In this document: positions 36,036 to 46,966 of the stretch, piece by piece
Layout of the letters: each line of letters begins with the position of its first letter
Numbering within the stretch: the first letter of the stretch is position 1
Source of the DNA: Candidatus Macondimonas diazotrophica
GTDB lineage: Bacteria; Pseudomonadota; Gammaproteobacteria; UBA5335
Direction: 5' to 3'
Assembly: GCF_004684205.1 (NCBI RefSeq)
Contig: NZ_SRIO01000005.1
Location: 124,001 to 188,000, forward strand
Length of the DNA stretch: 64,000 bases
Notes under the pieces: model-generated
What the model was told of the DNA's origin: nothing
The model's database searches: none
Seen by the model: only the letters and a program-made list of their open reading frames with translations
Position numbers and translations under genes: made by a program

Positions 36036-36929
36036 TCAGGGCTCCTCCGCGGGCAGGTGTTCCGCACGCGGCGGCGTGTCTAACGGGGGATGATCCCAAA
36101 TCAACAAGACCTCCCGGCTGCGGTCGACCTGTGCGGTGACTTCCGCGCGGACCTGGGCGAAGCGCCCACCGCCCTGCCGCATCACCGTCTTCACGGTTGC
36201 GACTGGATAGCCGCGCGGGAACCGTCCGCCCAACCCTGAGGTGATTAACAGGTCGCCTTCGCGGATATCCGCGTTGCGGGGCAGATAGGGCAAGGTCAGC
36301 CAGCGGCTCTCGCCGGTCCCTTGTGCCACGGTCCGCAGGCCATTGCGGTTGACCTCGATCGGCAGGGAATGATTGGTATCGGTAATGAGCAGCGCGGTGG
36401 AGGTATTGAGTCCGACATGCGTGATCTGGCCCATCACCCCATGGGCATCGATGATCGGCTGGCCGACATGCACCTGATGCACCAGACCACGATTGAGCAT
36501 GATGCTCTGGCGATAGGGGTCCAGGTCCATGGAGAGGATTTCGGCGATGGACAGTCGATCGTCCAGACGACTTGAGGACTGCAGCAATTCCCGCAAGCGG
36601 GCATTCTCCGCCTGGAGCACAGCCAGCTTCTGGATCTGTGCCTCCAGCAGAACCTGGCGGGTGCGCAGGGTATCATTCTCGGTCAGCAAGGCCCGGCGGC
36701 TGCGAGTCCCGTCGGCGAATTCCTTTCCTAACCGCACCGGCCAATCCACTGCCAGCTGGACCGGGTAAACCAAGGTGCCCAGCACCAAACGCAGCCGTTT
36801 CGACTCGGCCCCTCCCGAGTCATACAGAATCAAGGCAACCGACGCGACCACGAATACCACGAAACGCAGATTCAGCGCGCGAGTCTTGAGGAACAGCGGT
36901 TTGATGGCCTTGCCCCCATGGCACGGCAT
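36036..36929 (-). CDS. mreC: Rod-shape-determining protein MreC
   Basis: A 297-residue protein with one N-terminal membrane helix (FVVFVVASVALILY), then a coiled coil (LLTENDTLRTRQVLLEAQIQ and LAVLQAENARLRELL) and a periplasmic double beta-barrel. The latter contains GQPIIDAHGVMGQITHVG and DLLITSGLGGRFPRGYPV. It links MreB filaments to PBP2. A gap of 39 nt separates it from mreB. Confidence 0.94.
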   Translation of the reverse strand: MPCHGGKAIKPLFLKTRALNLRFVVFVVASVALILYDSGGAESKRLRLVLGTLVYPVQLAVDWPVRLGKEFADGTRSRRALLTENDTLRTRQVLLEAQIQKLAVLQAENARLRELLQSSSRLDDRLSIAEILSMDLDPYRQSIMLNRGLVHQVHVGQPIIDAHGVMGQITHVGLNTSTALLITDTNHSLPIEVNRNGLRTVAQGTGESRWLTLPYLPRNADIREGDLLITSGLGGRFPRGYPVATVKTVMRQGGGRFAQVRAEVTAQVDRSREVLLIWDHPPLDTPPRAEHLPAEEP

Positions 36930-36968
36930 CGCGCAGGCGCCGTCCGCGCCCGCGCAACGTAAGTCCTT

Positions 36969-38024
<1,056 letters not shown>

Positions 38025-38106
38025 TCAAGTCCGTATGAGCCGAATCGTCGCGGCGGGAAGATGTTAAAATGCCAAACTCTAGCAACGCCTTGTGACAGGA
38101 GCAAGG

Positions 38107-38127
38107 CCGGGGGTCAAGCGCCCCCGG
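38107..38127. repeat. GC-rich stem-loop in the mreB/gatC divergent interval
   Basis: CCGGGGG (38107-38113) and CCCCCGG (38121-38127) form a perfect 7-bp stem with a 7-nt loop. No T-run follows on either strand, so it is more likely an operator or leader structure than a terminator. Confidence 0.35.
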
Positions 38128-38198
38128 TTGCGTGTACACTTCGGCCGCCCGTGACAAGCCATCCGTCATCGCGGCATCCTGCCTTGTGGAGAACGGTC

Positions 38199-38486
38199 AT
38201 GTCGCTGAATATCGAAACGGTCCGTGGCATCGCGCATCTCGCCCGTCTGACGGTCGAGGAAGCGGAACTGGAAACCCATGCCCAGACCCTCTCCCGCTGC
38301 CTCGATCTGCTGGCCCAGATCAACGCGGCGGACACCACGGCAATCGCCGAAATGGCCCATCCGCTGGACTTGGCGCAACGGCTGCGGCCCGATGAGGTGA
38401 CCGAGCCTGACATGCGCGAGACTTGTCTAGCCCAGGCGCCCGCCGCCGAGAGCGGCCTGTTTCTGGTTCCCAAGGTCATCGAATAA
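38199..38486 (+). CDS. gatC: Asp-tRNA(Asn)/Glu-tRNA(Gln) amidotransferase subunit C
   Basis: ATG 38199, with GGAG 8 nt upstream, gives a 95-residue GatC. The sequence [21 protein letters not shown] and the tail [12 protein letters not shown] are typical. The subunit stabilises GatA in the heterotrimer that amidates misacylated tRNA. The gene is followed by gatA after 26 nt and then by gatB. The presence of GatCAB suggests indirect synthesis of Asn-tRNA and/or Gln-tRNA. Confidence 0.94.
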   Translation: MSLNIETVRGIAHLARLTVEEAELETHAQTLSRCLDLLAQINAADTTAIAEMAHPLDLAQRLRPDEVTEPDMRETCLAQAPAAESGLFLVPKVIE

Positions 38487-38512
38487 CCCAAAACGCCCCG
38501 CCGGGAGTTTGC

Positions 38513-39967
38513 ATGCACAGTCTGTCCGTCGCCGAAATGGCCGAGGCCCTGTCCCAGGGCCAATGCACCAGTGAAGAGCTGACGCAGGTATTTCTGGAGC
38601 GCATCGCGCAATTCGATGCCGAACTCAACAGCCTGATCACCGTCGATCCAGACAGCGCCCTTGAGCAAGCGCGCGCCGCCGATACCCGCCGACGCAGCGG
38701 CGAGGCCGGCCCGCTGACCGGCGTGCCGATGATCCATAAGGACATCTTCCTCACGGCGGGACAGCGCACCACCTGCGGTTCGCGCATGCTGGGCAACTTC
38801 GTACCACCCTTCGATGCCACCATCGTGGAGCGCTGCGCGGCAGCGGGTCTCGTCACGCTGGGCAAGGCCAATATGGACGAGTTCGCCATGGGCTCGTCTA
38901 ACGAAACCAGCTATTTCGGCCCGGTGCGCAACCCTTGGGATCCCGCACGGGTCCCGGGTGGCTCTTCGGGCGGATCCGCGGCCGCCATTGCAGCACGCCT
39001 GGCACCGCTGGCCACCGGTTCGGACACCGGCGGCTCGATCCGCCAGCCGGCCGCGCTGTGCGGCATCACCGGCCTCAAGCCCACCTATGGCCGCGTGTCG
39101 CGCTACGGCATGATCGCCTTTGCCTCCAGCCTCGACCAGGCCGGCGTGTTCGGACGCGACGCGCAGGACTGCGCCCTGCTGCTTGAGGCGATGGCCGGTT
39201 TCGATCCCCGCGACTCCACCAGCGTGGACCATCCCGTACCCCACTATGCCGGGACGCTGACCAATCCGCTCACCGGCTTGCGCATCGGTATCCCGGCCGA
39301 GTTTTTCGGCGCCGGTCTCGAGCCGGCGGTGGCGAGTGCCGTCGAATCGGCGCTGAAGGTGTTCGAAAGCCTGGGCGCGACGCTGCATCCGGTGCAGCTC
39401 CCCAACCTCGGTCTGTCGGTACCGACCTACTACACCCTTGCGCCGGCCGAGGCGTCGTCCAACCTATCGCGTTTCGACGGCGTGCGTTACGGGCATCGCT
39501 GCGAGAACCCGGTGAATCTGGAGGATCTCTACAAGCGCAGCCGCGGCGAAGGTTTCGGCGCCGAGGTCAAGCGCCGCATCATGATTGGCACCTATGTCCT
39601 TTCAGCCGGTTACTACGATGCCTATTACCTCAAGGCGCAGCGCTGCCGGCGGCTGATCACCGAGGATTTCCGCCGCGTGTTCGAGGAAGTCGACGTCCTG
39701 GCGGGTCCCACGGCCCCCGAAGTCGCCTTCCGGCTGGGCGAGAAGACCGACGATCCAGTCAAGATGTATCTGTCCGACATCAACACCATCGCCGTGAACC
39801 TTGCCGGCCTGCCGGGTCTGTCACTACCGGCCGGCTTCGTCGATGACCTGCCGGTGGGTCTGCAGCTGATTGGGCCGCATTTCGAGGAAGGCCGGTTGCT
39901 CAACATGGCACACCAGTTCCAACGGGAAACTGACTGGCACCGCCGCCATCCGACCGCTTTCGCCTGA
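38513..39967 (+). CDS. gatA: Asp-tRNA(Asn)/Glu-tRNA(Gln) amidotransferase subunit A
   Basis: ATG 38513 with GGGAG upstream gives a 484-residue amidase-signature protein. The Ser-cisSer-Lys triad is visible: Lys in MIHKDIF, cis-Ser in [11 protein letters not shown] and the nucleophile Ser in [11 protein letters not shown]. It releases ammonia from glutamine and passes it to GatB. Length and motifs are standard. Confidence 0.97.
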   Translation: MHSLSVAEMAEALSQGQCTSEELTQVFLERIAQFDAELNSLITVDPDSALEQARAADTRRRSGEAGPLTGVPMIHKDIFLTAGQRTTCGSRMLGNFVPPFDATIVERCAAAGLVTLGKANMDEFAMGSSNETSYFGPVRNPWDPARVPGGSSGGSAAAIAARLAPLATGSDTGGSIRQPAALCGITGLKPTYGRVSRYGMIAFASSLDQAGVFGRDAQDCALLLEAMAGFDPRDSTSVDHPVPHYAGTLTNPLTGLRIGIPAEFFGAGLEPAVASAVESALKVFESLGATLHPVQLPNLGLSVPTYYTLAPAEASSNLSRFDGVRYGHRCENPVNLEDLYKRSRGEGFGAEVKRRIMIGTYVLSAGYYDAYYLKAQRCRRLITEDFRRVFEEVDVLAGPTAPEVAFRLGEKTDDPVKMYLSDINTIAVNLAGLPGLSLPAGFVDDLPVGLQLIGPHFEEGRLLNMAHQFQRETDWHRRHPTAFA

Positions 39968-39997
39968 TATCGGCCCGCACTTCTGAGGAATCGCGCA

Positions 39998-41434
39998 ATG
40001 GAATGGGAAGTCGTGATCGGGCTGGAAATCCACGCCCAACTCGCCACCCGCAGCAAGATCTTTTCCGGTGCCGCGACGCGTTATGGCGCGGCGCCCAACA
40101 CCCAGGCCAGCGTCATCGACCTGGGCTATCCCGGTACGCTTCCCGTGCTCAACGAAGCGGCCGTGCGCATGGCCGTGAAGTTCGGCCTGGCCGTGCAGGC
40201 CCACATCGCGCCGCGCTCGGTGTTCGCGCGCAAGAACTACTTCTACCCCGACCTGCCCAAGGGCTACCAGATCAGCCAGTTCGAGCTGCCAGTGGTGGGC
40301 CAAGGACACCTCGACATCGACCTGGAAGACGGCGAGCGCAAGCGCATCGGCATCACCCGCGCCCATCTGGAGGAAGACGCCGGCAAGAGCCTGCATGAGG
40401 ACTTCCATGGTCTCTCGGGCATCGATCTCAACCGCGCCGGCACGCCGCTACTCGAAATCGTCTCCGAGCCGGACCTGCGCTCGGCGAAGGAAGCGGTGGC
40501 CTACATGAAGAAGCTGCACGCCCTGGTGCGCTATCTGGAGATCTGCGACGGTAACATGCAGGAAGGCTCGTTCCGCTGCGACGCCAACGTGTCGGTGCGC
40601 CGCAGCGGCGCGGAACGCCTCGGCACGCGCTGCGAGATCAAGAACCTGAATTCCTTCCGCTTCGTGGAGCGGGCCATCAACTACGAGGTGGAGCGCCAGA
40701 TCGATCTGCTCGAAGGGGGCGGCACCGTGGTCCAGGAAACCCGCCTTTATGACTCGGTCAAGGACCAGACCCGCTCCATGCGCAGCAAGGAAGAAGCCAA
40801 CGATTACCGCTACTTCCCCGACCCCGATCTGTTGCCGCTGGTGATCGAGCCGGCCTTCGTCGATGCGGTGCGCGCCACCCTGCCCGAACTGCCCGACGCC
40901 AAGCGCGCGCGCTTCGTCGCCGACTACAACCTGCCCGACTACGACGCCGGCGTGCTCACCAACTCGCGCGAGCTGGCGGATTACTACGAGGCCGTGGTCG
41001 CACAGACGTCCGGCGACGCCAAGCTCGCCGCCAACTGGGTCATGGGCGAGCTGGCCGCGCGGCTCAACGAGACGAACCTCGACATCACCGAGAGCCGGGT
41101 CAGCGCTGCGCAACTGGCCGGCATGCTGACCCGAATCAGCGACAACACCATCTCGGGCAAGATCGCCAAGCAAGTGTTCGAGGTGCTCTGGAACGACGGC
41201 GGCGATGCCGACGCCATCATCGACCGGCTCGGCCTGCGACAGATCACCGATACCGGCGCGCTGGAGGCGATCATTGACCAGATCATCGCAGACAATCCGG
41301 CCCAGCGCGACCAGTACCGCGCGGGTAAGGACAAGCTGTTCGGCTTCTTCGTCGGTCAGGCCATGAAGGCCACGGGCGGCAAAGCCAACCCCGGCCAGCT
41401 CAACGAACTCTTGCGCCACAAGTTGGACGGCTGA
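39998..41434 (+). CDS. gatB: Asp-tRNA(Asn)/Glu-tRNA(Gln) amidotransferase subunit B
   Basis: A 478-residue GatB starting [20 protein letters not shown]. The family blocks [24 protein letters not shown] and [13 protein letters not shown] are all present. A C-terminal YqeY-like tail domain, [21 protein letters not shown], contacts tRNA. It activates and amidates the tRNA-bound acidic residue. The hslO gene follows after 1 nt. Confidence 0.97.
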   Translation: MEWEVVIGLEIHAQLATRSKIFSGAATRYGAAPNTQASVIDLGYPGTLPVLNEAAVRMAVKFGLAVQAHIAPRSVFARKNYFYPDLPKGYQISQFELPVVGQGHLDIDLEDGERKRIGITRAHLEEDAGKSLHEDFHGLSGIDLNRAGTPLLEIVSEPDLRSAKEAVAYMKKLHALVRYLEICDGNMQEGSFRCDANVSVRRSGAERLGTRCEIKNLNSFRFVERAINYEVERQIDLLEGGGTVVQETRLYDSVKDQTRSMRSKEEANDYRYFPDPDLLPLVIEPAFVDAVRATLPELPDAKRARFVADYNLPDYDAGVLTNSRELADYYEAVVAQTSGDAKLAANWVMGELAARLNETNLDITESRVSAAQLAGMLTRISDNTISGKIAKQVFEVLWNDGGDADAIIDRLGLRQITDTGALEAIIDQIIADNPAQRDQYRAGKDKLFGFFVGQAMKATGGKANPGQLNELLRHKLDG

Positions 41435-41435
41435 G

Positions 41436-42305
41436 GTGGCGGATGGTGATCGTCTCTATCGCTTCCTGTTCGAGGATTTCCCGATCCGCGGGCAATGGGT
41501 GCGGCTGGAAGCGACCTGGCAGGAAGCGCAATCGCGCCGCACCGATCCCGAACCCGTACGGCGTCTTCTGGGCGAGGCCATGGCGGCCAGCGCCCTGCTC
41601 ACTGCGGGACTGAAGTTCGAGGGCCGGCTCAACCTGCAGATCGAAGGCGAGGGTCCGCTGCGCCTGGTGCTGGCCCAGTGCGACCACCTGCTGCATCTGC
41701 GCGCCACTGCCCGCTACGACCAAGGCGTGCCGACCGACCAGATCGGCTTCGGCGAGCATGGCCGGCTGCTGCTCGCCTTGGAAGGGCGTGATCCCGGTGA
41801 GCGCTACCAAGGTGTGGTGCCGCTCACCGGCGAGAACCTCGCCGGCGCCCTGGAACATTACTTCGCCCAGTCCGAGCAGCTGCCGGCCCGGGTGCTGCTG
41901 GCCGCGAGCGAACAGATCGTCACCGCACTGCTGATTCAGCGTATGCCCGGCGAAAGCGCCGATCCCGACGCCTGGAATCGTTGCAATCACCTGTTGGATA
42001 CACTGGAAGCGGCCGAGTTGCAGCAATGGCCAGCCGAAACACTGCTGCGCCGCGTGTTCGCCGAAGAGACGGTCCGTCTGTTCGAACCGGCCCCCGTGAG
42101 CTTCCGCTGCCGCTGTTCCCGCGATGGCGTTGCGGCGATGTTGCGACAGCTGGGTTCAGAGGAACTTCAGGACATCCTGCGCGAACAGGGCAGCGTCTCG
42201 GTCACTTGCGAGTTCTGCGGCCGCGAGTACGGCTTCGATGCCGTCGATGTCGGCCAGCTGCTGGCGGATGACACCGTGCCCCCGGCGTCCCCGTCGACCC
42301 ATTGA
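41436..42305 (+). CDS. hslO: Redox-regulated chaperone Hsp33
   Basis: A 289-residue Hsp33 starting at GTG 41436, one base after the gatB stop. The N-terminal chaperone domain has YRFLFEDFPIRGQWVRLEATW. The zinc-binding switch near the C-terminus has the usual CxC (RCRCSRDG) and CxxC (TCEFCGREY) pairs. Oxidation of these Cys residues activates holdase function in the cytoplasm. Its last 139 nt overlap the end of a convergent PAP2 gene. Confidence 0.95.
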   Translation: MADGDRLYRFLFEDFPIRGQWVRLEATWQEAQSRRTDPEPVRRLLGEAMAASALLTAGLKFEGRLNLQIEGEGPLRLVLAQCDHLLHLRATARYDQGVPTDQIGFGEHGRLLLALEGRDPGERYQGVVPLTGENLAGALEHYFAQSEQLPARVLLAASEQIVTALLIQRMPGESADPDAWNRCNHLLDTLEAAELQQWPAETLLRRVFAEETVRLFEPAPVSFRCRCSRDGVAAMLRQLGSEELQDILREQGSVSVTCEFCGREYGFDAVDVGQLLADDTVPPASPSTH

Positions 42306-43018
42306 CCTGTGGCCGCAGCGCCCCCGGTCGGCCCACCCGATCCGAGGATCGGATAGCGCTGAATGAACCAGCGCCACCACAAACGGGTGGTCCACCATCC
42401 AAGCAAACCACCGGCCAGCGCATCGCTCAAGTAGTGGGCCGTCACAACCACCCGGCTGAGGGCGAGCAGGACACCGGCCAGCAGGAACAGCCGGCGTACA
42501 CGCGGCCACAGGCAGCTCAGCGCGATGGCGAGCGCAATCGCCGTATTGGCATGGCCGGAGGGAAACGAGCTGAAATCGTAGCCGGTCTCGAAAAAGTAGA
42601 ACCCATATTCGCCGTGCAGCATCAAGGCATTGAACCGGGCGCGCCCAAACAGATATTTGAGCAGATTGACCAGCAACCCCGAGCTGGCCACGCTCACGAA
42701 CACGAAGCCACTCGCCAAGCTCAGCCAGCGTGCACGCTCACACATCTCCTGCGTCAAGAGGCGCTGCCGAGCAACCCGTCCCAAAGCCCATCCCGAGACC
42801 GATGCGCACAGCGCCCACCGCGAATCGCCGGCATGGGTGATCAGGGCCGCGAAGTCATCAAAAAAAAACCGGTGGCGGCGAAACGCCCAAGCCAAAGGCT
42901 GATCAATCCAGAGCACGCACAGGGCGATGACGACCACCAGCAGGGTCAGGGCCAGCCCATGGCCCCGAAGACGCCGCGCCACGGATGACGCGTGCCCGCA
43001 ACCGAGTCGCCTCGTCAT
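42167..43018 (-). CDS. PAP2-family membrane phosphatase (copy 1), tail overlapping hslO
   Basis: ATG 43018 overlaps the stop of the upstream glycosyltransferase (ATGA) and is preceded by GGAGGT, giving 283 residues. Several membrane helices carry the three PAP2 motifs: KYLFGRARF (KX6RP variant), FPSGHANT and SRVVVTAHYLSD. It probably dephosphorylates a lipid phosphate at the outer face of the inner membrane. The last ~45 residues, after YPILGSGGPTG, are encoded antisense to hslO and look unlike a membrane protein, so the tail may be an extension after loss of an older stop. Confidence 0.82.
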   Translation of the reverse strand: MTRRLGCGHASSVARRLRGHGLALTLLVVVIALCVLWIDQPLAWAFRRHRFFFDDFAALITHAGDSRWALCASVSGWALGRVARQRLLTQEMCERARWLSLASGFVFVSVASSGLLVNLLKYLFGRARFNALMLHGEYGFYFFETGYDFSSFPSGHANTAIALAIALSCLWPRVRRLFLLAGVLLALSRVVVTAHYLSDALAGGLLGWWTTRLWWRWFIQRYPILGSGGPTGGAAATGQWVDGDAGGTVSSASSWPTSTASKPYSRPQNSQVTETLPCSRRMS

Positions 43019-44652
43019 TTCACCTCCGTGGTCACCCGGTAGAGAGTCAGCCGCAGCCAATCGCCGCCATTGACCTGGCGTCCCTGGATATGCGCCACAG
43101 GCTCGGCGCTGGCACCGAGCGCGGTCAGTGTCGCGAGAAAATCCGCTTTCCGCCGGGCATCGACCAGCACCGGCCGCCCCGGTGCCTGCAGCGCCAGTCG
43201 CGCCGCCTCATCACCCTCGCTCAGCCGTGTGGTCTGTCGTCCAAGCCAGAACACCAGACTGGGTTCGGTATACCCGGCGGTGATCAATGGCGCCGTCAGA
43301 CCTTGGCGTTCCAGATGCCGCGCCACCTCCCGACTCGGCCACAGCCCATCCAGATGCGGCAGGGAAATACCCAGAATCCACACCGCCGGCAGCGCTGCGC
43401 TCAGCGCCAGGCCAAGCCAGGTGTGCGCACGTGCCATCAACCACACCGCAACGCCGAGCATCCCGGCCGTCATGAGCAAGGGGACAACAGCCGATTCGCC
43501 GGCCCAATGCGGCAACCAGCCCGCGAGAACCAGCCAGAGCGCGGCGCCCAAACCCCACAGTGCACCGCCCACCCAGCGACTCCAACGGGGCACCTTGGAC
43601 GCCACCGAAGCTGAACGCATCAACCCTGCCATCAGACACAGCGCGGGAACCGTCGGCAGAATGTAGTGCGGTAGCTTGGTCGGAATCAGCTCGTACACCA
43701 CCCAGAAAGGCAGCGCCCACGCCAGCAGAAAGCGCGCTGCCGGCTGAGCGCGGGAGCGCCAGCAGGCGATCAGCGCCGGGACCAGCAGCAGGACTGCGGG
43801 CCACAGGGTCAATGGCGTCACCAGCAGATGGGCGCCCGGGGGTGCACCGTGGGACTCCTGCCCGCGCGCCGCCTTGGCCAACAAGTCGCGCGCCACGGCG
43901 TCGTGCCAGAAGGCGCCGTCACTCGCTCGGTGAATGGCGACCACCCAGGGCACGACCAGCAGCCCAAACCAGACGGCGCCCCACATCGGCCGCAGCGCCC
44001 GCCACAATCGAACATCCCGGTCGGCGGCAGCCAGGGTCAGCACCGTCAAGCCGGAAACCATGAGTGCGATCGGCCCCTTGATGAGCACGGCAGCCGCCTG
44101 TGCGATCCAGAACGCCTGCACCGCGCGCGCGGGCGCTTCGAGTTCCTCCCGATGCGCCCGGTAGATGGTCCACAGGGCCGCCTGCGCCGCCACCACCAAC
44201 GCCAGCAACACCGCGTCAGTCTTGGCCAGCCGGGCTTCGACCAGCAGCAGCGCGGTAAAGGTGAGCAAGGCCCCGGCGCGCCATCCTGCGCCGTTCCCAC
44301 CCAGTCGCTGACCGAGCCGAGCGGTCAAGGCAACCGCCGCCAGCGCGCCGAGCAACGATGGCATGCGGTAGGGCCAGATCGGATTAGCCCAACCCGAACC
44401 CGCGAGATAAGCAGACGCAGCCTGCAGCCAGTAGATCCCTGCCGGCTTGTTGAGGCGCGCTTCGTCCTGGAAGCGGATGTTGAGGTAATCGCCGTCTTCC
44501 AGCATCTGGCGGCTGGCCTGGGCGAAGCGCGGCTCGTCCCGATCGGTTGGCGGGAGCGTGAAGACACCGGGAACGAACAGCACCAACGCGCCGAGAAACA
44601 ACAGCAGCCAGGCGACGGCGGAACGCTGAAAAAAACCCGAGGCGGCAATCAT
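43015..44652 (-). CDS. ArnT-like glycosyltransferase (GT39/GT83 superfamily)
   Basis: I start it at ATG 44652 (545 aa); a GTG at 44664 is possible and no clear binding site is seen. It is a polytopic membrane protein. The first periplasmic loop holds the acidic motif PTDRDEPRFAQASRQML with the catalytic Asp, then LNKPAGIYWLQAA, typical of ArnT-type lipid-linked sugar transferases that use polyprenyl-phosphate sugars. It is co-transcribed with PAP2 copy 1 and divergent from a second such glycosyltransferase, suggesting work on lipid A or another envelope lipid. Confidence 0.85.
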   Translation of the reverse strand: MIAASGFFQRSAVAWLLLFLGALVLFVPGVFTLPPTDRDEPRFAQASRQMLEDGDYLNIRFQDEARLNKPAGIYWLQAASAYLAGSGWANPIWPYRMPSLLGALAAVALTARLGQRLGGNGAGWRAGALLTFTALLLVEARLAKTDAVLLALVVAAQAALWTIYRAHREELEAPARAVQAFWIAQAAAVLIKGPIALMVSGLTVLTLAAADRDVRLWRALRPMWGAVWFGLLVVPWVVAIHRASDGAFWHDAVARDLLAKAARGQESHGAPPGAHLLVTPLTLWPAVLLLVPALIACWRSRAQPAARFLLAWALPFWVVYELIPTKLPHYILPTVPALCLMAGLMRSASVASKVPRWSRWVGGALWGLGAALWLVLAGWLPHWAGESAVVPLLMTAGMLGVAVWLMARAHTWLGLALSAALPAVWILGISLPHLDGLWPSREVARHLERQGLTAPLITAGYTEPSLVFWLGRQTTRLSEGDEAARLALQAPGRPVLVDARRKADFLATLTALGASAEPVAHIQGRQVNGGDWLRLTLYRVTTEVK

Positions 44653-44739
44653 GGCGGTTTTCACGCAATCGTCGCGAAAGGGCGCTAGCCTATCGCCCCC
44701 ATGTGAAAACCGGATGACTGCCCAGCAAGGAACACCTAT

Positions 44740-46224
44740 ATGCACAACGGTGAGGAGCGCAACGCGAATACTCGGCACACGGCTGGGCTCCGCGTTCTGC
44801 TGGGCGCGCTCATTGGCTTGACCGTCTTGCGTCTCGCAGTGCTGATTGCCTCGCCGCTCGATCTATTCGTCGATGAAGCGCAGTACTGGCTCTGGTCGAC
44901 CCGACCAAGTTTTGGATACTACTCAAAGCCCCCGTTCATCGCCTGGCTCATTGCCTTCACCACGGCCTTGGTTGGCGATGCGGAATGGGGCGTCCGACTG
45001 GCGTCGCCACTTCTCCATGCCGGCACGGCCGGTTTCGTTTTTCTCGCCGGCCGGTCACTGTACGACGCGCGAACCGGCGTCGCGGCGGCCGTAGTCTATC
45101 TGACGCTGCCCGCGGTGAGCTTCTCCAGCCTGCTGATCTCCACCGATGTTCCGCTGCTGTTTTTCTGGAGCGCGGCACTGTTCAGCCTGATCCAGGCTCG
45201 GCAGCATGGCGGTGGTTGGTGGGTCGGGCTTGGCCTGTCACTCGGGTTGGGGCTGCTCTCCAAGTACGCGATGGCCTTTTTCTTGATTGGCTGGCTGTGG
45301 GGTGAGCTGAGTAGCCCACGCGCCTCCAGACGAGGCGCGCTCGTGGCCCTGGCAATTGCGGGATCGCTCTATGCGCCCAATCTGGTCTGGAATGCCGCCC
45401 ACGGCTTCATCAGCTACCAGCACACCTCCGAAAACGCCGATCTGGCTGGTGCCCACATGAACGGCGGCGAACTACTGGCCTTCGTGGCCAGCCAGATCGC
45501 CATGTTGGGGCCGGGCGTATTTCTCGGGCTGATGGCGGCCCTGATTTCGCGCCCGCTGCGCGATGAGCCAGCGCGCTGGCTCATCGGCTTCATCGCACCG
45601 GTGCTGGTGTTCTACCTCGCGCTGGCGCTGGTGGCCGGTGCCAATGCCAATTGGGCGGTCAGCGCCTATGTGGCCGGATCGATCCTGGCCGCACGAGGCT
45701 TGATGCGCGCGTCGTGGCGACCCGCCTGGGGGATGGCGGTTGGATTGAATGTGTTGCTCGGGTTGGCGATCGCCGGAGTTGTGCTCTGCTGGGGCGAGGA
45801 GACCGATCGCTTTCCGCTGCGCGCCGATCCCCTGAAGCGCCTGCGGGGCTGGGAGACACTGGGCGCCGAAGTCAGCCAGTGGCGCCAGCGCTATCCCGCC
45901 GACTGCGTGCTGGTGACCGATCGCGCGACCGCCTCGGCCATGGCCTATTACGCCTTGCCGCGCCCGGCGCCGGTGGTCAAATGGCATCCGCCCGGCCCGA
46001 TCCGCGATCACTTCGACCTGACTGCCGATCTCGCCGATGTCGCCTGCCCCGCCTGGTTGCTGGTCGCGCCACCGGACCGCGCGACCGGAATGGCACGCCG
46101 GTTCACCGGCAGCGAAGCGCTGGGCACGGTCGGTCAGCCCCAAGGGGACCAGCGTGAGCGGCGCTACGCCATCTATCGACTGCATGAATTCGCTGGCTAT
46201 CCGACCCGGAGTCCTTCGCCATGA
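44740..46224 (+). CDS. GT39-type membrane glycosyltransferase (second copy)
   Basis: A 494-residue polytopic protein with AAGGA before ATG 44740. SPLDLFVDEAQYWLWSTRPSFGYYSKPPFIAWL is the first-loop acidic motif of the dolichol/undecaprenyl-phosphate mannosyltransferase-like superfamily, followed by many membrane helices. The C-terminal 110 residues form a soluble periplasmic domain. It reads away from the ArnT-like gene and overlaps a second PAP2 gene by 4 nt. Confidence 0.83.
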   Translation: MHNGEERNANTRHTAGLRVLLGALIGLTVLRLAVLIASPLDLFVDEAQYWLWSTRPSFGYYSKPPFIAWLIAFTTALVGDAEWGVRLASPLLHAGTAGFVFLAGRSLYDARTGVAAAVVYLTLPAVSFSSLLISTDVPLLFFWSAALFSLIQARQHGGGWWVGLGLSLGLGLLSKYAMAFFLIGWLWGELSSPRASRRGALVALAIAGSLYAPNLVWNAAHGFISYQHTSENADLAGAHMNGGELLAFVASQIAMLGPGVFLGLMAALISRPLRDEPARWLIGFIAPVLVFYLALALVAGANANWAVSAYVAGSILAARGLMRASWRPAWGMAVGLNVLLGLAIAGVVLCWGEETDRFPLRADPLKRLRGWETLGAEVSQWRQRYPADCVLVTDRATASAMAYYALPRPAPVVKWHPPGPIRDHFDLTADLADVACPAWLLVAPPDRATGMARRFTGSEALGTVGQPQGDQRERRYAIYRLHEFAGYPTRSPSP

Positions 46225-46925
46225 TGCGTGCTTTGCCTGTTTACCCCGCCCTGATGCTCGCCCTCGGCCTCGGACTGCTGTTCTGGCTCTGGCCCGAACT
46301 CGATCTCTGGACGGCCCGACAGTTCTATCTCGAACCGCGCGAATTCTGGTGGACCGACCAGCCGATCAGCCTTTGGCAAAAGCGCGCCGTTCGGCTTGCC
46401 GGCACCATCGCCGTCATCGTGTTCGTGATCGGCCTGATCCGCACGCGCACAGGCGGCCGGTGGGCCGGGCTGGCCCAGCGCGGGTGGCTGTTTCTGATGC
46501 TGGCCTTGCTGCTAGGCCCGGGATTGGTGGTGAATCTGGGCCTGAAAGAACATTGGGGACGAGCGCGGCCGAGCTATGTTGCCGATTTCGGCGGGCCACA
46601 ACGCTACACCGCACCTTTGGCTCCGGCGCGCGAATGCGACAGCAACTGCGCGTTTGTGAGCGGCGACGCGGCGCTGGGGTTTTTTTTGATGGCCGGCGCC
46701 TTCGTCGATCTCCGACGCCGTAAGGTCTGGCTTCTGGCCGGCCTGACGGCGGGCGGGCTGATCGGATTCTGGCGCATTGCAGCGGGTGGCCATTTTCTCA
46801 GTGATGTCCTGTTCGCCGGTATCGTGGTCTATGGCGTCTGCGCGCTGCTGGCGAAATGGTTGCCGGTCGAGCGTCCGATTCTTGATGCCGATCAAGCGCC
46901 CGACCGGTCATCCCACGCACACTGA
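46221..46925 (+). CDS. PAP2-family membrane phosphatase (copy 2)
   Basis: A 234-residue membrane protein overlapping the glycosyltransferase stop by 4 nt. PAP2 motifs: KEHWGRARP (KX6RP), CAFVSGDAA (in place of PSGH) and FWRIAAGGHFLSDVLF (SRX5HX3D variant). The His-to-Asp change in motif 2 is shared by some LpxE/LpxF- and KdsB-adjacent lipid phosphatases. It likely removes phosphate from an envelope lipid such as lipid A or undecaprenyl pyrophosphate. Confidence 0.83.
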   Translation: MMRALPVYPALMLALGLGLLFWLWPELDLWTARQFYLEPREFWWTDQPISLWQKRAVRLAGTIAVIVFVIGLIRTRTGGRWAGLAQRGWLFLMLALLLGPGLVVNLGLKEHWGRARPSYVADFGGPQRYTAPLAPARECDSNCAFVSGDAALGFFLMAGAFVDLRRRKVWLLAGLTAGGLIGFWRIAAGGHFLSDVLFAGIVVYGVCALLAKWLPVERPILDADQAPDRSSHAH

Positions 46926-46966
46926 CCCTGAAACACCTACTTTCGGGACCAACAAGGAGACGAACA

